A stretch of DNA of 35,973 bases from a bacterium (lineage in GTDB: Bacteria > Acidobacteriota > Thermoanaerobaculia > Multivoradales > J023): assembly GCA_024226315.1 (NCBI GenBank), contig JAAELT010000516.1, positions 1-35,973 on the forward strand, read 5' to 3'. The notes beneath the pieces are model-generated. The model made no database searches. It saw only the letters and a list, made by a program, of their open reading frames with translations, and was not told where the DNA came from. The stretch's first letter is position 1. Each line of letters begins with the position of its first letter. The position numbers were made by a program, and so were the translations under genes. Shown in pieces: positions 8,000 through 16,203 of the stretch.

Positions 8000-10900
8000 G
8001 CCCGGCGAAGCAAAGCAGCGCGCTCGGTTGGCTGCGACAGCGATTCTCCGGCCAGCCAGACGAATCACCGCCCGAGCTGCCCGGACGTCCTGCCAGGAAA
8101 AGCGCCGCGGTGGCCGTCGCCGCCACCGAGGCCCTGATCTGCGAGACCGTCTGCGGTCCCGGGGGCGGGGGCCGCGAGACCGTGGCCGAAGCGAGCGGGC
8201 TGGCCATGGCTGGCGCGCGGACCGCGGCCTTCGTCGACGCCGGCGCCCTGGACGAGGCTCACGGAGCGTTCTGCACCGCGGCCCGCCGGCGTCTCCCATT
8301 CGTTGTCCACGCCACTCTCGGCGGCGCACGGCGGGGGCACGCCGCCTATCACGCCGTCGCCGACTGCGGGGCCTTTCTCGCCCTGGCCGGAGACGCCCAG
8401 GAGGCGGCCGACCTGACGCTCGTCGCCCGGCGGCTGGCCGAGGTGGCGCTGGTGCCGGGGGTCGTGGCCTTCGAGGAAGGCCACGAGGAGGACCTGCTCC
8501 TGCCCGAACCGGAGCTCGTCCGGCGCTACCTCGGGGCGACGGACGACGAGCTCGCCTCCCCCACCGCCGCCCAGGCGATGCTCTTCGGCGAGCGTCGGCG
8601 AACCCTGCCGCGCTTTTTCGACCTCGACCGGCCGGCCGCCCTGGGCCTCGGCGCCGCGGGGCGCGACCTCGCCGCTGCCCTCACCGGCCAGCAGCTCTTC
8701 TTCGCCGATTCCGTCGCCCCTCTGGCCCTCTCGGCCATGGCGGAGCTCGAAGCGCTGACCGGACGGCGGCTCTCGTTCCTGAGCCCTCACAGCCTGGAAG
8801 GGGCGCGGCGACGGCATCTCCCCCCCTCGATCCCCCCAGGGGGACGGCAGCATCTTCCCCCCTCGATCCCCCCAGGGGGACGGATATTCCTCGCCCAGGG
8901 CGCCGCGGTCGGGATCGCCGCGGAGCTCGCCGCTCAGGAAGACGACGTCGGGGTGCTCGGCCTCGGCTGGCTGCGTCCCTTCCCGGCCGACGCGCTACGG
9001 GCGGCGTTGGCAGGGGCCGAGACGGTGACGGTGCTCGAGGCCGCCGGTGACCAGCTGGCGGCGGCCCCTCCCTTGCTGCGGGAGCTCGGCGCCGCCCTCG
9101 GCGGCACGTCGGCGCCCGGCGGCCCCCGCCTCGCCTCGGCCGTCTACCGGATGCCGCTCGAACGTGCCGAGCTCGCAGCCCTCCTGGCCGGCGAGCCACG
9201 TCCGTCCGTCTGGCTCGGCGCCACGGCGCCGTCGGCCGAGGCCGGCGGTTATCCACGGCGGGAGGCCCTCGTTCAGCGCTTGCGCCGGGAGTATCCGGAG
9301 CTTGACGAGCGTGTTCTGTTTGCGCGCCTTCGGCGCGACACCCTGGCCCCGCCGCGGCCGGCGCCCGAGGACGGCGGCGCCGAGCCCGAGCTCCCCATGG
9401 CGGTGCGCCGCTTCACCGAGGGTGGCTCCACATGGGACAACGTGGCGCGCTTCTGGGGCGAGCTCGTCCAGCCCCGGGACGCGGCGGCAGCCGATCCTGC
9501 CCCGGGCTCCGCCCTCAATCTGGCCCCCGATCCCTACCTGGCGTTGGGCGCGGTGCCGGCAGCGACGGCGACCTTCTTCGACCACACCGCCGAGCGCGAC
9601 GAGGTACCGGTGATCGATCCCGAGGCCTGCAGCGGCTGCGGCAGGTGCTGGACCTTCTGCCCCGACTCCGCCATCGCCACGGTGGCGATCGGCACCGCCT
9701 CGCTTTTGAACGCCGCGGCCGACCGGGCCGACAGCGATGGCGGGGCCGCTGGTAGCGCAGCCGTCCCCAAGAAACTCCGGCGCGCTTTCAAGCAGCTCGC
9801 CGGACGTCTCGACACACGGCTGGCGAGCTCCGGCGCCCGGACCCTGACGCCGGAGTTTCTAGACGAGTCCTTCGAGTGGCTGCTCGGCAAGATGAAGCTC
9901 GACGACAAAGAGCGCGACGCGTTTCGCGGGGCGTCCGAGCGCATCGCCGCGCAGGTGCTCGAGCTGCCGCTGGCGGCGACCGACACCTTCTTCCGTCGAG
10001 CCCACGAGGCCGAGAAGGGATCGGGCGAGCTCCTGATGCTGGCGGTCAACCCGCAGGCCTGCCAGGGGTGTGGGATTTGCGCCGTGGAGTGCGACGACGA
10101 GGCCGTCGCGTGCGAGCCCCAGACGCCGGCGGCGGTCGCCCGGATGCGCTCGCTCTGGCGGGTCTGGGAACAGCTCCCCGACACGCCGGGCTCGTCGATC
10201 GCCCGTGCCGCCGAGCTGCCGGAAGTCGGCGCGCTGCCGGCGATCCTGATGTCGCGCCACTGTCTGTTCTCGGCCTCGGGCGGCGACGGCGCCGAGCCGG
10301 GCTCGGGGCAGCGGCTCGGCGTCCGGCAGGTGACGGCGATTGCCGAGCATCACATGCAGCGGCGCCTGCTGGCGCAAGCCGAGGCGCTCCGGGAGCTGGC
10401 CCTCGGGCTGCGCGAAGCGGTCCGCGGGACTCTCTCGCAAGCCCTGCCGGCCGACGACCTCGACGTCCTCGACCAGGCCCTGGACGCCGCGCCCCAGCAC
10501 GCCGGCAACCTGGGGACGATCGTGGCACGGTTGGAAGAGGAGCCCGGCGAGCGCCCCGGCGTCGACACACCGGCGGTGCGCAAGCTGATCCGCTCCGTGA
10601 AGCAGGTCGAAGCCCTGCGCCGGGAGATACTCGAGGGAGCGGGCGGCACGGGGCGCGCCCGCTTCGGCCTGGTGGTGGCCGGAACGGTCGCGGAATGGGC
10701 GGCGCGCTTCCCGCGCAACCCGTTCAGCGTACCGCTCGCCGCGGACCCGGACGGCGACGGCTCACAGCTCGCCCGCGGCGTCGCCCGGGCGCTCCTCGGC
10801 CAACTGCTGCGGGAGGCCCGGCTGGTGCGCCGTGCCGAGGCGCGGCTGGCGGCCGCCAGCGACCTGCCGGAGCGTGAGAAGGCGATCGACGCGCTCACCC

Positions 10901-11712
10901 TGGAGGACCTGACGCCGCAGGAGCTGCGGCTGGCACCGCCGGTCTTGCTCTTCACCGACCGCCTGGCCGGCCTGGGATCCCCGGGCGACGCAGGCGTCGC
11001 CCCTACAGGCAGTCTTCCGGTCAAGGTGGTGCTGCTGGACGGCCGTCAGCTGCAGGGCGACGCGGAGCCCGTCCTCTCGGCCCTCGGACACCGCCGCGCC
11101 TTCGTCCTGGCGAGCTCGGTGGCGCACCCGGAGCACCTTGAAGGCGGCGTCACGGCGGCGCTGGAGTTTCCCGGGCCGGCGCTCGTCCACGTCCATGCAC
11201 CGAGCCCACGGCGCCATGGCTTTCCAGCGGAGAAGACCGTCGCCAGGGCGCGCCTGGCGGTCGACTGCCGGGTGCAGCTCCTGGCGCGCTACGACCCGCG
11301 CCGCGACGGAGTCTTCGGACGGCGTCTCGACCTGGCGGGCAATCCCGCCCCCGAGGAGACCTGGGCCGAGGACGAGGACGGCGAGGCCCTGACCCCCGAG
11401 CGCTGGCTGGGCGGCGAAGAGCGCTTCGCGCAGCTCGCGGACTTAGGCGACGTGGCGCGCGAGCGTCAGGAGACCTGGGCGACGCTCCAGGAGCTCGCGG
11501 GCGTCGTGACCCCCTTCACCGAAAGGGTGCGGGCCGAGGTCGAGGACGAGCACCGGCAGACCCACCGGGCCGAGATCGAGGCCTTGCGCGCCGAGTACGA
11601 GGCCAGGATCGCCCGGCTGGAGACGGATCAGCGCGGCACCCAGGCGGCCGTCTTGCGGGATCGTCTGATGCGGCTGGCGGGCTACGGCCGCCCGCGATCC
11701 GGAAAATCATGA
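7996..11712 (+). CDS. Very large PFOR-derived iron-sulfur protein lacking a thiamine motif, within the rnf operon
   Basis: A 1238-residue protein that follows the NifJ domain order. The N-terminal ~190 residues resemble PFOR domain I, and a transketolase-C-like part follows (LGLGWLRPFPADALRAAL). Two 4Fe-4S motifs are present, CSGCGRCWTFCP near residue 545 and CQGCGICAVEC near 688, separated by a helical insert. A C-terminal thiamine-domain homolog follows. There VVLLDGRQLQGDAEP replaces the LDTQVYSNTGGQ region and no GDG cofactor motif is seen. LDLAGNP near residue 1112 matches LDLVGNP of the upstream PFOR. The end is a coiled coil. The GTG at 7996 overlaps the rnfB stop. Two tandem copies of a 36-bp repeat (8814-8885) and a palindrome (10983-11002) lie inside in frame. 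Function is inferred to be non-catalytic electron transfer. Confidence 0.7.
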   Translation: MSPAKQSSALGWLRQRFSGQPDESPPELPGRPARKSAAVAVAATEALICETVCGPGGGGRETVAEASGLAMAGARTAAFVDAGALDEAHGAFCTAARRRLPFVVHATLGGARRGHAAYHAVADCGAFLALAGDAQEAADLTLVARRLAEVALVPGVVAFEEGHEEDLLLPEPELVRRYLGATDDELASPTAAQAMLFGERRRTLPRFFDLDRPAALGLGAAGRDLAAALTGQQLFFADSVAPLALSAMAELEALTGRRLSFLSPHSLEGARRRHLPPSIPPGGRQHLPPSIPPGGRIFLAQGAAVGIAAELAAQEDDVGVLGLGWLRPFPADALRAALAGAETVTVLEAAGDQLAAAPPLLRELGAALGGTSAPGGPRLASAVYRMPLERAELAALLAGEPRPSVWLGATAPSAEAGGYPRREALVQRLRREYPELDERVLFARLRRDTLAPPRPAPEDGGAEPELPMAVRRFTEGGSTWDNVARFWGELVQPRDAAAADPAPGSALNLAPDPYLALGAVPAATATFFDHTAERDEVPVIDPEACSGCGRCWTFCPDSAIATVAIGTASLLNAAADRADSDGGAAGSAAVPKKLRRAFKQLAGRLDTRLASSGARTLTPEFLDESFEWLLGKMKLDDKERDAFRGASERIAAQVLELPLAATDTFFRRAHEAEKGSGELLMLAVNPQACQGCGICAVECDDEAVACEPQTPAAVARMRSLWRVWEQLPDTPGSSIARAAELPEVGALPAILMSRHCLFSASGGDGAEPGSGQRLGVRQVTAIAEHHMQRRLLAQAEALRELALGLREAVRGTLSQALPADDLDVLDQALDAAPQHAGNLGTIVARLEEEPGERPGVDTPAVRKLIRSVKQVEALRREILEGAGGTGRARFGLVVAGTVAEWAARFPRNPFSVPLAADPDGDGSQLARGVARALLGQLLREARLVRRAEARLAAASDLPEREKAIDALTLEDLTPQELRLAPPVLLFTDRLAGLGSPGDAGVAPTGSLPVKVVLLDGRQLQGDAEPVLSALGHRRAFVLASSVAHPEHLEGGVTAALEFPGPALVHVHAPSPRRHGFPAEKTVARARLAVDCRVQLLARYDPRRDGVFGRRLDLAGNPAPEETWAEDEDGEALTPERWLGGEERFAQLADLGDVARERQETWATLQELAGVVTPFTERVRAEVEDEHRQTHRAEIEALRAEYEARIARLETDQRGTQAAVLRDRLMRLAGYGRPRSGKS
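8814..8885. repeat. Tandem pair of a 36-bp repeat in the large PFOR-derived gene
   Basis: Two nearly identical 36-base units (starting at 8814 and 8850) each contain CCTCGATCCCCCCAGGGGGA and code the 12-residue unit HLPPSIPPGGR(Q/I). The units are self-complementary in part (CCCCC and GGGGG) and keep the frame. Confidence 0.85.
10983..11002. repeat. Palindrome GGGCGACGC-AG-GCGTCGCCC inside a coding region
   Basis: A perfect 9-bp inverted repeat with a 2-base centre, followed by CTACAGG. It codes the SPGDAGVAPTG stretch in a poorly conserved loop. The form is that of dispersed palindromic repeats found in many copies in some genomes. Confidence 0.7.
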
Positions 11713-11734
11713 AGCCGCGAGTCTCCGAGAAACC

Positions 11735-13081
11735 GTGAAGCTGCTGCCATTCCTCCGACCGCCGACTTTCCGCCACGGCGTCCATCCCGACGAGCAGAAG
11801 GCGGCCACCGCCGGCCTGCCGATCGAGCGCATGCCCTTCGTCGAGGAGTACGTGATGCCGCTCGCGCAGCACATCGGCGCCCCGGCCAGGGCCATCGTCG
11901 AGCCGGGGCAGCGCGTCGAGCGCGGCGAGATGATCGCCGAGCCCGGCGGCTTCGTCTCCACCGCCCACCACGCCCCGGCCACCGGCACGGTGCGCGCGAT
12001 CGATCTGCGGCCCCACCCCAGTGGTCGGCTCCAGCCGGCGATCGTCATCGGCGCCGACCCTTTCTCGAGCCAGCGCCTCTCCGCCGACGCGCAGCCCCTC
12101 CCGAAGGGGCTGCCGGGGCCCGAGCTCGTTCGCCGGATCCAGGACGCCGGCCTCGTCGGCCTCGGCGGCGCCGCCTTCCCGAGCCACGTCAAGCTCCAGG
12201 TTCCGGAAGGCAAGAAGGCCCGCTTCGTGATGTTGAACGGCTGCGAGTGCGAGCCCTACCTGACCTGCGACCACCGGATCATGCTGGAACGTCCCCGGGC
12301 GGTGATCGGGGGACTTCGCCTGATCATGGAGCAGGTCGGGGCCGAGCGCGGCTACGTCGGCGTCGAGAACAACAAGGCCGACGCCATCGAGGCCCTGCGC
12401 CAGGCCGTCGGCCGCGAGGGGCTTCCGATCGAGGTCTTCGCGCTGCAGGTGAAATACCCCCAGGGCGCCGAGAAGATGATGATCGACGCCATCCTGCGCC
12501 AGGAGGTGCCGAGCGGCGGGCTCCCCCTCGACCTCGAGCTGCTGGTCAACAACGTCGGCACCGCCGCCGCCATGGTCGACCTGGTGGAGACGGGCCAGCC
12601 GCTGATCGAACGGGTCCTCACCGTCTCCGGCGACGGCGTGCGGCGGCCGGCCAACCTGTTGGTACCGCTGGGCACGTCGATCGAGGCGGTGCTCGACTAC
12701 TGCGGCGGCATGCTTCCCGAGACCCGGCAGGTGCTGCTCGGCGGACCGATGATGGGCATGGCCCAGAAGAACCTCGACGCGCCGATCGTCAAGGGCACCG
12801 GCGGGATTCTCGCCTCTCTGCGCCCCGCGCCCTTCATCGAGGAGGAGCCCTGCATCCGCTGCGCGCGTTGTCTGGAAGCCTGCCCGCTCTACCTGAACCC
12901 GGCGCGCATCGCGCTCCTGGCCCGCGAGGAGCGCGTCCCGGAGCTTTCGACCTACCACGCGATGGACTGTTTCGAGTGCGCCGCCTGCTCCTTCGTCTGC
13001 CCGTCCCACATCCCGTTGGTGCAGCTGATCCGCATGGGTAAGGCAATGGTTCGCCAAGCGGCAGAAGCAGAGGCCTCGTAG
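11735..13081 (+). CDS. rnfC: Rnf electron-transport complex subunit C
   Basis: Peripheral NADH-binding subunit of Rnf, 448 residues. GLVGLGGAAFPSHVK near residue 140 is the nucleotide/FMN-binding motif shared with NuoF. Two 4Fe-4S motifs, CIRCARCLEACP near 372 and CFECAACSFVCP near 412, end the protein. The GTG at 11735 is the first fitting start after the previous stop; its ribosome binding site is weak, so coupling to the upstream gene is likely. A perfect 8-bp inverted repeat (12092-12112) codes for a surface-like AQPLPKGLPG segment. The rnfD ATG follows the stop directly. Confidence 0.94.
   Translation: MKLLPFLRPPTFRHGVHPDEQKAATAGLPIERMPFVEEYVMPLAQHIGAPARAIVEPGQRVERGEMIAEPGGFVSTAHHAPATGTVRAIDLRPHPSGRLQPAIVIGADPFSSQRLSADAQPLPKGLPGPELVRRIQDAGLVGLGGAAFPSHVKLQVPEGKKARFVMLNGCECEPYLTCDHRIMLERPRAVIGGLRLIMEQVGAERGYVGVENNKADAIEALRQAVGREGLPIEVFALQVKYPQGAEKMMIDAILRQEVPSGGLPLDLELLVNNVGTAAAMVDLVETGQPLIERVLTVSGDGVRRPANLLVPLGTSIEAVLDYCGGMLPETRQVLLGGPMMGMAQKNLDAPIVKGTGGILASLRPAPFIEEEPCIRCARCLEACPLYLNPARIALLAREERVPELSTYHAMDCFECAACSFVCPSHIPLVQLIRMGKAMVRQAAEAEAS
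12092..12112. repeat. 8-bp inverted repeat in rnfC
   Basis: CAGCCCCT (12092-12099) and AGGGGCTG (12105-12112) around CCCGA, coding part of AQPLPKGLPG between the N-terminal domain and the nucleotide-binding motif. It may be another degenerate member of the palindromic repeats or chance. Confidence 0.45.
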
Positions 13082-14098
13082 ATGGCGCGCGACGCTCCCC
13101 GGCTGCGCATCAAGACGGCGCCTTACGTCCATACCGGTCTCTCCACCCGGCGGCTGATGTTCGAGGTGGTGGCGTCGCTGGCGCCGGTCGTTCTGTGCGC
13201 CGCCTGGTACTTCGGCGTCAGCGCCGTCCTGGTGGTCGCCGCCGCCACCGCCGGCGCCGTCGGTACGGAGTGGGTCTTCATGGACAAGAGCGACGGCCAC
13301 CTCCTCGGGAAACACAGCCTCGGGACGTTGCGCGACGGCAGCGCCCTTCTGACCGGCGTGCTCCTGGGTCTCACCCTGCCGCCGGCCATCCCGTTGTGGA
13401 TGGCCTTTCTGGGCGGCTTCGTCGCCATCAGCCTGGGCAAGGTGATCTGGGGAGGGCTGGGCCAGAACCTGTTCAACCCGGCGCTCGTGGGACGGGCCTT
13501 CCTGCAGGCCGCTTTCCCCATCACGCTGACCACCTGGGTGCCGCCGGGCGCGAGCTTCTGGGACCTCCGGTCCGGCACCTTCGCGGCGCCCTTGATGAAC
13601 GCGGTCGACGGGGTGACCTCGGCGACACCGCTGGGCCTGGCCAAATTCGAGCAGCAGATCACGCCGATAAGAGCGCTCCTGTCGGGCGACACGGCGGGCT
13701 CCCTCGGGGAAACCTCGGGGGCCCTGCTGCTGATCTGCGCGGTCTACCTGGGCGTGCGCAAGGTCTTCGACTGGCGCCTGCCGTTGGCGACGATCCTCTC
13801 GGTGGCGCTGTTCAGCGGCGCCCTGCACCTGATCGACGCCGAGATCTACCCGAGCCCGCTCTTCATGCTGTGCTCGGGGGGGTTCTTGTTCGGGACGGTG
13901 TTCATGGTCACCGATCCCGTCACCTCGCCGATCACCCCGCGGGGGGAATGGATCTTCGGCCTCGGCGTCGGACTCCTGGTGGTCCTGATCCGGCTCTTCG
14001 GCGGCTTGGCGGAGGGCGTGATGTACGCGATCCTGCTGATGAACTCGGTGACGCCGCTGATCAACCGGGTGACCCAGCCCCGTAAGTTCGGAGGTTGA
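13082..14098 (+). CDS. rnfD: Rnf electron-transport complex subunit D
   Basis: Integral membrane subunit, 338 residues, with about nine hydrophobic segments. The DGVTSAT motif at 176-182 is the covalent FMN attachment site of RnfD/NqrB (Thr182). GGLGQNLFNPALVGRAFL at 124-141 is a family signature. The start abuts the rnfC stop (TAG then ATG). The complex couples ferredoxin:NAD+ electron transfer to Na+ or H+ movement, and in reverse it can make reduced ferredoxin from NADH. Confidence 0.94.
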   Translation: MARDAPRLRIKTAPYVHTGLSTRRLMFEVVASLAPVVLCAAWYFGVSAVLVVAAATAGAVGTEWVFMDKSDGHLLGKHSLGTLRDGSALLTGVLLGLTLPPAIPLWMAFLGGFVAISLGKVIWGGLGQNLFNPALVGRAFLQAAFPITLTTWVPPGASFWDLRSGTFAAPLMNAVDGVTSATPLGLAKFEQQITPIRALLSGDTAGSLGETSGALLLICAVYLGVRKVFDWRLPLATILSVALFSGALHLIDAEIYPSPLFMLCSGGFLFGTVFMVTDPVTSPITPRGEWIFGLGVGLLVVLIRLFGGLAEGVMYAILLMNSVTPLINRVTQPRKFGG

Positions 14099-14099
14099 G

Positions 14100-14753
14100 G
14101 TGAGTGCCAAAGAACCGACCTCGGTGCGTCTGGTAGCGTCCCTCGGGGCCGCGGGGCTGGTCTCGGGACTGCTGTTGGTGGGGGTGCACCTCTTCACCAG
14201 ACCGTACATCGAGCGCAACCGGGCCGAGTTTCTCGAGAAGGCGATCTACCAGGTGCTGCCGGGGACGTCCGAGACCGCGACGTTGGCGGTCTCCGGCGGC
14301 GCTCTGCGCCCCTGGGACGGCCAGCCTGGCCCCGAGCTCCTCTACACCGGCCGGCGCGACGACGGCACCTTCGCCGGCTTCGCCGTCGTCGGCGAGGGCA
14401 ACGGCTTCCAGGACACGATCCAGCTGATCTACGGCTTCGACCCCGAGCGCCGGGTGATCACCGGCATGACGGTGCTCGAAAGCCGCGAGACCCCGGGCCT
14501 GGGCGACAAGATCATCGTCGACGAGGACTTCCTCGAGAACTTCGAGGCCCTCGCCGTCGAGCCGGCGATCGTCCTGGTCAAGAACGGTACCAAAACCAGG
14601 GACAACGAGGTCGACGGCATCACCGGGGCGACGATCTCGTCAGAGGCCGTGGTGGCGATCCTCAACAGGTCCTCGGAGCACTGGCTGCCGCTGATCGACG
14701 CGACCCCTGACGACACGACGCCGGTGACGGACGCCGATGGAGGTGGACGCTGA
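14100..14753 (+). CDS. rnfG: Rnf electron-transport complex subunit G
   Basis: Single-span membrane protein of 217 residues with a periplasmic FMN domain. The membrane helix is at about residues 11-32. The flavinylation motif DGITGAT at 172-178 places FMN on Thr178. The GTG at 14100 has a GGAGG site at 14090-14094 and lies one base after the rnfD stop. ESRETPGLGDKI (127-138) is typical of RnfG/NqrC. No apbE flavin transferase gene is seen in the window, so it must be encoded elsewhere. Confidence 0.93.
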   Translation: MSAKEPTSVRLVASLGAAGLVSGLLLVGVHLFTRPYIERNRAEFLEKAIYQVLPGTSETATLAVSGGALRPWDGQPGPELLYTGRRDDGTFAGFAVVGEGNGFQDTIQLIYGFDPERRVITGMTVLESRETPGLGDKIIVDEDFLENFEALAVEPAIVLVKNGTKTRDNEVDGITGATISSEAVVAILNRSSEHWLPLIDATPDDTTPVTDADGGGR

Positions 14754-15433
14754 TGGCCGACGAAAAAACAGCATCAGACGTGAGAAACGTGGACGAGCTC
14801 GTCAAGGGACTCTGGCGCGACAATCCGGTGTTCATCGCCGTTTTGGGTCTGTGCCCGGCATTGGCAGTGACCAACTCGCTCGAGAACGCCCTGGTGATGG
14901 GCCTGGCGACGACTTTCGTCCTGGTCGGATCGTCGACGCTGGTGTCGCTCCTCAGGAAGGGCATCCCGAAGCAGGTGCGGATCTCGATCTACATCATCAT
15001 CATCGCGAGCTTCGTGACCACGGTCGACTTCCTGCTGGCCGCCTTTGCACCGACGGCCCACAAGGCGATGGGCGCCTTTATCGCCTTGATCGTCGTCAAC
15101 TGCCTGATCCTCGGACGCCAGGAGGCCTTCGCCTCCAAACACTCCGTCGTTCCGGCGATGGCCGACGCCGCCGGCATGTCGGGGGGGTTTACCCTGGCCT
15201 TGGCGATGATCGGCGCGGTGCGGGAGATCCTGGGCAGCGGGACGCTCCTCGGGTTCTCGCTCTTCGGCGAGAGCTTCGAGCCCTGGGTGATCATGATCCT
15301 GCCGCCGGGAGGGTTCCTGACCCTGGGACTCCTGCTGGTGATCTTCGCGTGGGTCAAGAAACGTTTCGAGGAGCGCCAGCCCGGTGGACTCGGCGCCACC
15401 GAGCCGGCGGCCGCGAAAGGGGGGGTGGCCTGA
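14753..15433 (+). CDS. rnfE: Rnf electron-transport complex subunit E
   Basis: Polytopic membrane subunit of 226 residues. Cys34 (LGLCPALAVTN) and Cys116 (VVNCLILG) match the conserved cysteines that, together with those of RnfA, hold the intramembrane iron centre. The ATG overlaps the rnfG stop (TGATG). The C-terminal tail after residue 205 is Gly/Ala-rich and poorly conserved. Confidence 0.94.
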   Translation: MADEKTASDVRNVDELVKGLWRDNPVFIAVLGLCPALAVTNSLENALVMGLATTFVLVGSSTLVSLLRKGIPKQVRISIYIIIIASFVTTVDFLLAAFAPTAHKAMGAFIALIVVNCLILGRQEAFASKHSVVPAMADAAGMSGGFTLALAMIGAVREILGSGTLLGFSLFGESFEPWVIMILPPGGFLTLGLLLVIFAWVKKRFEERQPGGLGATEPAAAKGGVA

Positions 15434-16023
15434 TGGAGAACATGGTTTTCATCTTCGCCTCGGCGTGCCTGATCAACAATTTCACCCTCACCTACTTCCT
15501 CGGTCTGTGTCCCTTCTTCGGCGTCACCGGCCGGCTCGATACGGCCTTTCGGCTGGGGCTCGCCAACGTCTTCGTCCTGACCATCACCTCGCTCGCGGCG
15601 TGGGGTCTGAACACCTACGTCCTGCCCAGCGCACCGTACCTGCGGCTCATCTCGTTCATCGTGGTGATCGCCTCGACGGTGCAGTTCGTCGAGATGGCGA
15701 TCAAGAAGGCGAGCCCGGCGCTGTTCCGGGCGCTGGGGATCTTCCTGCCGCTGATCACCACCAACTGCGCGATCCTGGGCCTGGCGCTGTTCCAGACCAA
15801 CCGCGGCTACGACCTCCTCGAGGGTCTGATCTATGCCTGGGGCGCCGGTCTGGGGCTCACCATCGCGCTGGTGATCATGGCGGGCCTGAGGGAAGAAAAC
15901 GAGCTCGCCAAAGTGCCGGACCTGGTCAAGGGGACGGCGATGAGCTTCTTCGTCGCCGGCATCCTGTCGATGGCCTTCATGGGCTTCGCGGGCCTCTTCC
16001 ACGGCAGCGGAGGGAGCGGCTAG
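15433..16023 (+). CDS. rnfA: Rnf electron-transport complex subunit A
   Basis: Polytopic membrane subunit of 196 residues, paralogous to RnfE. Cys26 (LGLCPFFGVTG) and Cys112 (TTNCAILG) are the partner ligands of the intramembrane iron centre. The ATG overlaps the rnfE stop. It ends the canonical set of six Rnf genes, all present here. The small Cys-rich gene begins immediately after the stop. Confidence 0.94.
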   Translation: MENMVFIFASACLINNFTLTYFLGLCPFFGVTGRLDTAFRLGLANVFVLTITSLAAWGLNTYVLPSAPYLRLISFIVVIASTVQFVEMAIKKASPALFRALGIFLPLITTNCAILGLALFQTNRGYDLLEGLIYAWGAGLGLTIALVIMAGLREENELAKVPDLVKGTAMSFFVAGILSMAFMGFAGLFHGSGGSG

Positions 16024-16203
16024 ATGGTCCACGTCCTGGCGGTGGTGGCGCTCGGTCTCCTCTGCGTGGTGTGGGCCTGGGTGCAGCTCGCCTCGGACAG
16101 CGAGCGAGGCGGGGCCTGCGGCGCCTGCGGCCTCGGAGGCGGGGCGGACTGTGCCCGTGACCGCGACGTCCGGAAGCCGGCCGTCGATTCGCGCGTCGAG
16201 TGA
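16024..16203 (+). CDS. Small Cys-rich single-span membrane protein, NqrM-like
   Basis: A 59-residue protein starting at the base after the rnfA stop. It has an N-terminal hydrophobic helix (residues 2-22) and then a short soluble tail with Cys32, Cys35 and Cys43 (GGACGACGLGGGADC). NqrM, needed to mature the intramembrane iron centre of Na+-NQR, has the same size and plan: one helix followed by a Cys cluster. I infer an equivalent Rnf maturation factor. The resemblance is in architecture and position, not proven homology. It overlaps the likely start of the WD40 gene. Confidence 0.6.
   Translation: MVHVLAVVALGLLCVVWAWVQLASDSERGGACGACGLGGGADCARDRDVRKPAVDSRVE

Noticed and set aside
11516..14218. 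900-codon open frame on the minus strand opposite rnfC and rnfD
   Set aside because: It is antisense to three well-supported genes, and open frames of this size arise when GC-rich codons rarely give stops. The translation is Arg/His/Gln/Asp-rich with no domain.
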